A stretch of 8,364 bases of DNA. Source: Ignavibacteriaceae bacterium (GTDB lineage Bacteria > Bacteroidota > Ignavibacteria > Ignavibacteriales > Ignavibacteriaceae). Both the position numbers and the translations under genes were made by a program. Positions 6,192 to 8,364 of this stretch are shown here, in pieces (the stretch's first letter is position 1; each line of letters begins with the position of its first letter). The notes beneath the pieces are model-generated. The model made no database searches. It saw only the letters and a program-made list of their open reading frames with translations, and was not told the DNA's origin. The DNA lies in NCBI GenBank assembly GCA_031292465.1, contig JARLHB010000227.1, positions 1-8,364 on the forward strand, in the 5' to 3' direction.

Positions 6192-7275
6192 CAAAATTAG
6201 AAGGTATTTCCTTCCCTTTATCATTGACTGAGGTTACAATGTGTTTAATAGATTTAACTGATGAAGAAGTAATTTCATATATGTCATTCTTTGTTGCAGC
6301 ATATAATTTATCATAGCCTGACTTTTTATATATTCCGATTATTACCGAATCCAGAGTTTTAAACAATTCAAATGAATCGCCATAATCTGATGATTTGAAT
6401 ATATTATTACCGTCCGCTAAATAAACCACCCCTGAATTTGAATAATCCAATGAAATAAAAAGAGAATTAATACTTGAGTATTTCTTCAACCAGTTGCCAG
6501 GTTTTCCAGTATTATTGGAAACAGCAAGGTAGTTGCAGGGACTTTCACTAAGATAGGAATATGATGACCTGTAGATATGAATTGAATCTTTATCATAATA
6601 AATATTAGTCGATGAATAGTCGCTCGTTAGAGATGATGAATCTGAAATGGTAAAGGATTTTCCGCCATCGGAAGATTCCTCTAATTGACAGTTTAAGTTA
6701 ACAGCAATTAATTTATTATCATCAAATGGAGAAAGAGAAATAAATTTTAAATAATCCGTGGTGTCTGTTATATACCAATTCCCGCCTCCATCAGTACTTT
6801 TAATAATTCTGCCGGAAGTTGAAACAAATATCAGGCTGTCATTTATGTTCGATATTGCAAATCTGTCTATACCGGAGAGGATAAAATAATTACTTTTTAA
6901 TATTACGTCATCTGAAGTTTTTAGGAAAAAGTCACAATCAATACCACAGGCACTCGTGACATAAATATATTTTGCGGGATCATTGCGTCTAAATGCAAAA
7001 TCGCCGACACCAGTACCGGATGTAAAATATGGACTCCAATATCCCCCTGATGAAAGGAAGAGAGTATCAATATTTGCAGATAAATTATAATGGAAAATGT
7101 TATTGTTATTCCCACCTTCGAAGTCGTTTCCCCAGCTTGAATTTATTCTATAAAAAAGATGTGTCTTTCCATTCTGGTCTTCCATACCGTGTAATTCAGT
7201 AATCGTTGAATCCGCAGCTTTACATGTATATATTACTGCCAGAAACATTATAATTGCTAACAGATTTTTTTTCAT
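5926..7275 (-). CDS. Secreted Asp-box (BNR-like) repeat protein with T9SS C-terminal sorting domain
   Basis: This predicted exported protein has 449 residues and unknown function. Residues 1-20 form a signal peptide (MKKN, hydrophobic core, then TCKA before ADS). The Cys at 18 is not in a proper lipobox, so signal peptidase I is likelier than a lipoprotein. The body holds Asp-box motifs S-x-D-x-G-x-x-W/F at 160-167 (STDGGGNW), 201-208 (SSDGGKSF) and 295-302 (SSDYGDSF), plus a degenerate one near 253-262. These suggest a sortilin-like or photosystem-assembly-like beta-propeller. C110 and C114 could form a disulfide. From about 359 onward comes the T9SS type A sorting domain: NQNFPNPFNPSTTISYEIP, GREITALVN, PAG, SSGIYLYRL and a final KMILLK. 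The ATG at 7275 has GGGG 6 bases upstream. It follows the upstream T9SS gene by 54 bases, so the pair may be co-transcribed. Confidence 0.88.
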   Translation of the reverse strand: MKKNLLAIIMFLAVIYTCKAADSTITELHGMEDQNGKTHLFYRINSSWGNDFEGGNNNNIFHYNLSANIDTLFLSSGGYWSPYFTSGTGVGDFAFRRNDPAKYIYVTSACGIDCDFFLKTSDDVILKSNYFILSGIDRFAISNINDSLIFVSTSGRIIKSTDGGGNWYITDTTDYLKFISLSPFDDNKLIAVNLNCQLEESSDGGKSFTISDSSSLTSDYSSTNIYYDKDSIHIYRSSYSYLSESPCNYLAVSNNTGKPGNWLKKYSSINSLFISLDYSNSGVVYLADGNNIFKSSDYGDSFELFKTLDSVIIGIYKKSGYDKLYAATKNDIYEITSSSVKSIKHIVTSVNDKGKEIPSNFVLNQNFPNPFNPSTTISYEIPKLGLVQLKIYDVLGREITALVNEMQPAGKHSVMFNSKQTNKELSSGIYLYRLKFGNNILSSKMILLK

Positions 7276-7329
7276 CTCTTACCCCATATTTTAGAAATAT
7301 TTAGTTCACAGCTAAGAATAAAGTTAATA

Positions 7330-7595
7330 TTATTTGACTAAAATCATTTTATTACTTACCATATTATTTCCAAACCTCAGTCTGTACAAATAAATTCCGC
7401 TGGAAAGTTCTTTATTTACCTGTTTACTGTTAAATACGACAAAGTGTCTTCCTGCCGGCTGCATTTCATTTACAAGGGCTGTTATTTCTCTTCCCAGCAC
7501 GTCATATATTTTCAATTGCACCAAACCCGACTTTGGAATTTCATAAGATATTGTTGTTGATGGGTTAAAAGGATTTGGGTAATTCTGGTAAAGCT
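7330..7595 (-). repeat. T9SS sorting-domain coding repeat, copy 2
   Basis: This is the partner of the copy at 5926-6191. The 112-base core at 7449-7560 has a single substitution, a Ser codon here against a Leu codon there. Upstream of the domain the two genes share no obvious similarity, so the repeat is confined to the sorting module. Confidence 0.9.
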
Positions 7596-8364
7596 GGAAA
7601 ACGGATGGAGTATTTGTTGTTTTTACATCACCATAAACAGGAACTAACATTTTATGAGTAAATAATTTTATATTCCCATTTAAACTATCTTCCCACACTA
7701 AATAATTCTCTTCTTTATTAAGCAATTGCTGATAGGCAACATATTCAATTGCCGATTTTGGACTTTTCACCCTGGTAAAAATTAATGTATCCTTAAGTGA
7801 ATTTACTCCGGAAGACGCTCCGATGAAATTACTATCATTGCTTTGATAATTATATATATATGGATATATATCAACAAAATTATAACTGCTTGCCTTATCA
7901 ATAATAGGCCTTACGGTATTTTCATTCTGGAAATTGCTAAAGTCACCATTAAGCGTATCATTCAGTATAAACTTATCCGGATAACCATTAAAGGAATATA
8001 CAGAGGTTCTCTGATTTTCAGATTTATCATAGGATAAATAAAAGCTATTATTTGTTATAAAATGAGGGTTATTTACATCTCCTTCATCTACGATAAAGGT
8101 AGTATCAATATTACTGCTCAGACTTATATCCTTCTCAATAATTCGCTGATTTTGTAAGTTGTCTGTTTGAATTGCAGTAATCCTGATTGCAGGATAATTC
8201 CATTCATTAGAATAGTAAACATAATCATACATGGCGGAAGGAGAAGAATATTTTAAAGAATCTGAGCCCTGAATTACCTCTCTGTTGGATTCCACAGAAT
8301 CATTCTTTGTAAAAATATAAATTGAATTATTTTTCTGATAAACAATACCAACCGGCAAGTTACC
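7330..8364 (-). CDS. Secreted protein with T9SS C-terminal sorting domain, 5' end outside the window
   Basis: The frame is open to the window edge (344 codons visible), and no ATG plausible as a start is present, so the N-terminus and any signal peptide lie beyond 8364. A TTG at 8358 is most likely an internal Leu. The visible body is rich in Ser, Asn, Tyr and Asp with alternating beta-strand-like segments (IYIFTKND, YVYYSNEWNYPAIRI, FYLSYDKS, YLVWEDSLNGNIKLF), consistent with a beta-propeller or beta-sandwich surface protein. I recognise no enzymatic motif. The last 90 or so residues are a T9SS type A sorting domain (YQNYPNPFNPSTTISYEIP, GREITALVN, PAG, SSGIYLYRL, KMILVK). In the family this domain directs passage across the outer membrane and is normally removed during surface attachment. 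The next gene begins 54 bases downstream and carries almost the same domain. Confidence 0.85.
   Translation of the reverse strand, partial: GNLPVGIVYQKNNSIYIFTKNDSVESNREVIQGSDSLKYSSPSAMYDYVYYSNEWNYPAIRITAIQTDNLQNQRIIEKDISLSSNIDTTFIVDEGDVNNPHFITNNSFYLSYDKSENQRTSVYSFNGYPDKFILNDTLNGDFSNFQNENTVRPIIDKASSYNFVDIYPYIYNYQSNDSNFIGASSGVNSLKDTLIFTRVKSPKSAIEYVAYQQLLNKEENYLVWEDSLNGNIKLFTHKMLVPVYGDVKTTNTPSVFQLYQNYPNPFNPSTTISYEIPKSGLVQLKIYDVLGREITALVNEMQPAGRHFVVFNSKQVNKELSSGIYLYRLRFGNNMVSNKMILVK

Noticed and set aside
7213..7275. Lipoprotein signal in the Asp-box protein (Cys at residue 18)
   Set aside because: The residues before Cys (IYT) do not fit a lipobox, which needs Gly, Ala or Ser at -1. The CKA/ADS junction suits signal peptidase I.
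7849..7872. An AT dinucleotide run resembling a microsatellite
   Set aside because: It is short, interrupted by GG, and lies in frame inside the upstream T9SS protein, where it codes for Tyr/Ile-rich residues.
8356..8358. TTG as the start of the right-edge T9SS gene
   Set aside because: The frame stays open to the edge and no signal peptide follows the TTG, whereas a T9SS cargo needs one. The gene must begin outside the window.
1..8364. CRISPR arrays, tRNA or rRNA genes, transposases, phage or defence genes
   Set aside because: I saw no regularly spaced repeats, no RNA gene signatures and no proteins of these types on either strand.

Overview
The window reads as a low-GC (AT-rich) chromosomal segment from a Bacteroidota/Chlorobi-group bacterium, most likely near Ignavibacteria. 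This rests on two neighbouring secreted proteins ending in a type IX secretion (T9SS, Por) C-terminal domain of the 'NFPNPFNPSTTISYEIP ... GREI..LV...PAG ... SSGIYLYRL ... K' type, together with a bacterial complex I segment. The lineage is inferred from protein style, not from a marker gene. Every gene lies on the minus strand, so transcription runs from high to low coordinates. No gap between genes exceeds 300 bases; the largest is 242.

Right end (about 8364-5926): two consecutive secreted proteins with T9SS sorting domains. The first is cut by the window edge; the second is complete, with a signal peptide and Asp-box (BNR-type) repeats. Their bodies differ, but their C-terminal domains are nearly identical in DNA, including a stretch of 112 bases with one difference.

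Centre (5925-3289): a 242-base gap carries a good sigma70-like promoter. It is followed by an M16 zinc metallopeptidase that apparently starts at TTG, then, 22 bases later, by alanine dehydrogenase (ald). These two probably form one transcript.

Left half (3288-1): a 174-base gap holds a long hairpin and a possible 22-codon leader ORF, and then come nuoG, nuoH and the start of nuoI. These are complex I subunits: the iron-sulfur arm protein, the quinone-site membrane anchor and the ferredoxin-like linker. nuoG follows ald here rather than nuoF, so the electron-input genes nuoE/nuoF are not adjacent on this side. A 115-base spacer with a tandem repeat separates nuoH from nuoI.

Functionally, Ald makes pyruvate and NADH from alanine, and complex I oxidises NADH. 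This is a metabolic link, but their co-regulation is only inferred. Most of the window is ordinary housekeeping. I see no convincing undescribed system; the most interesting points are the homogenised sorting domains and the structured leader before nuoG.
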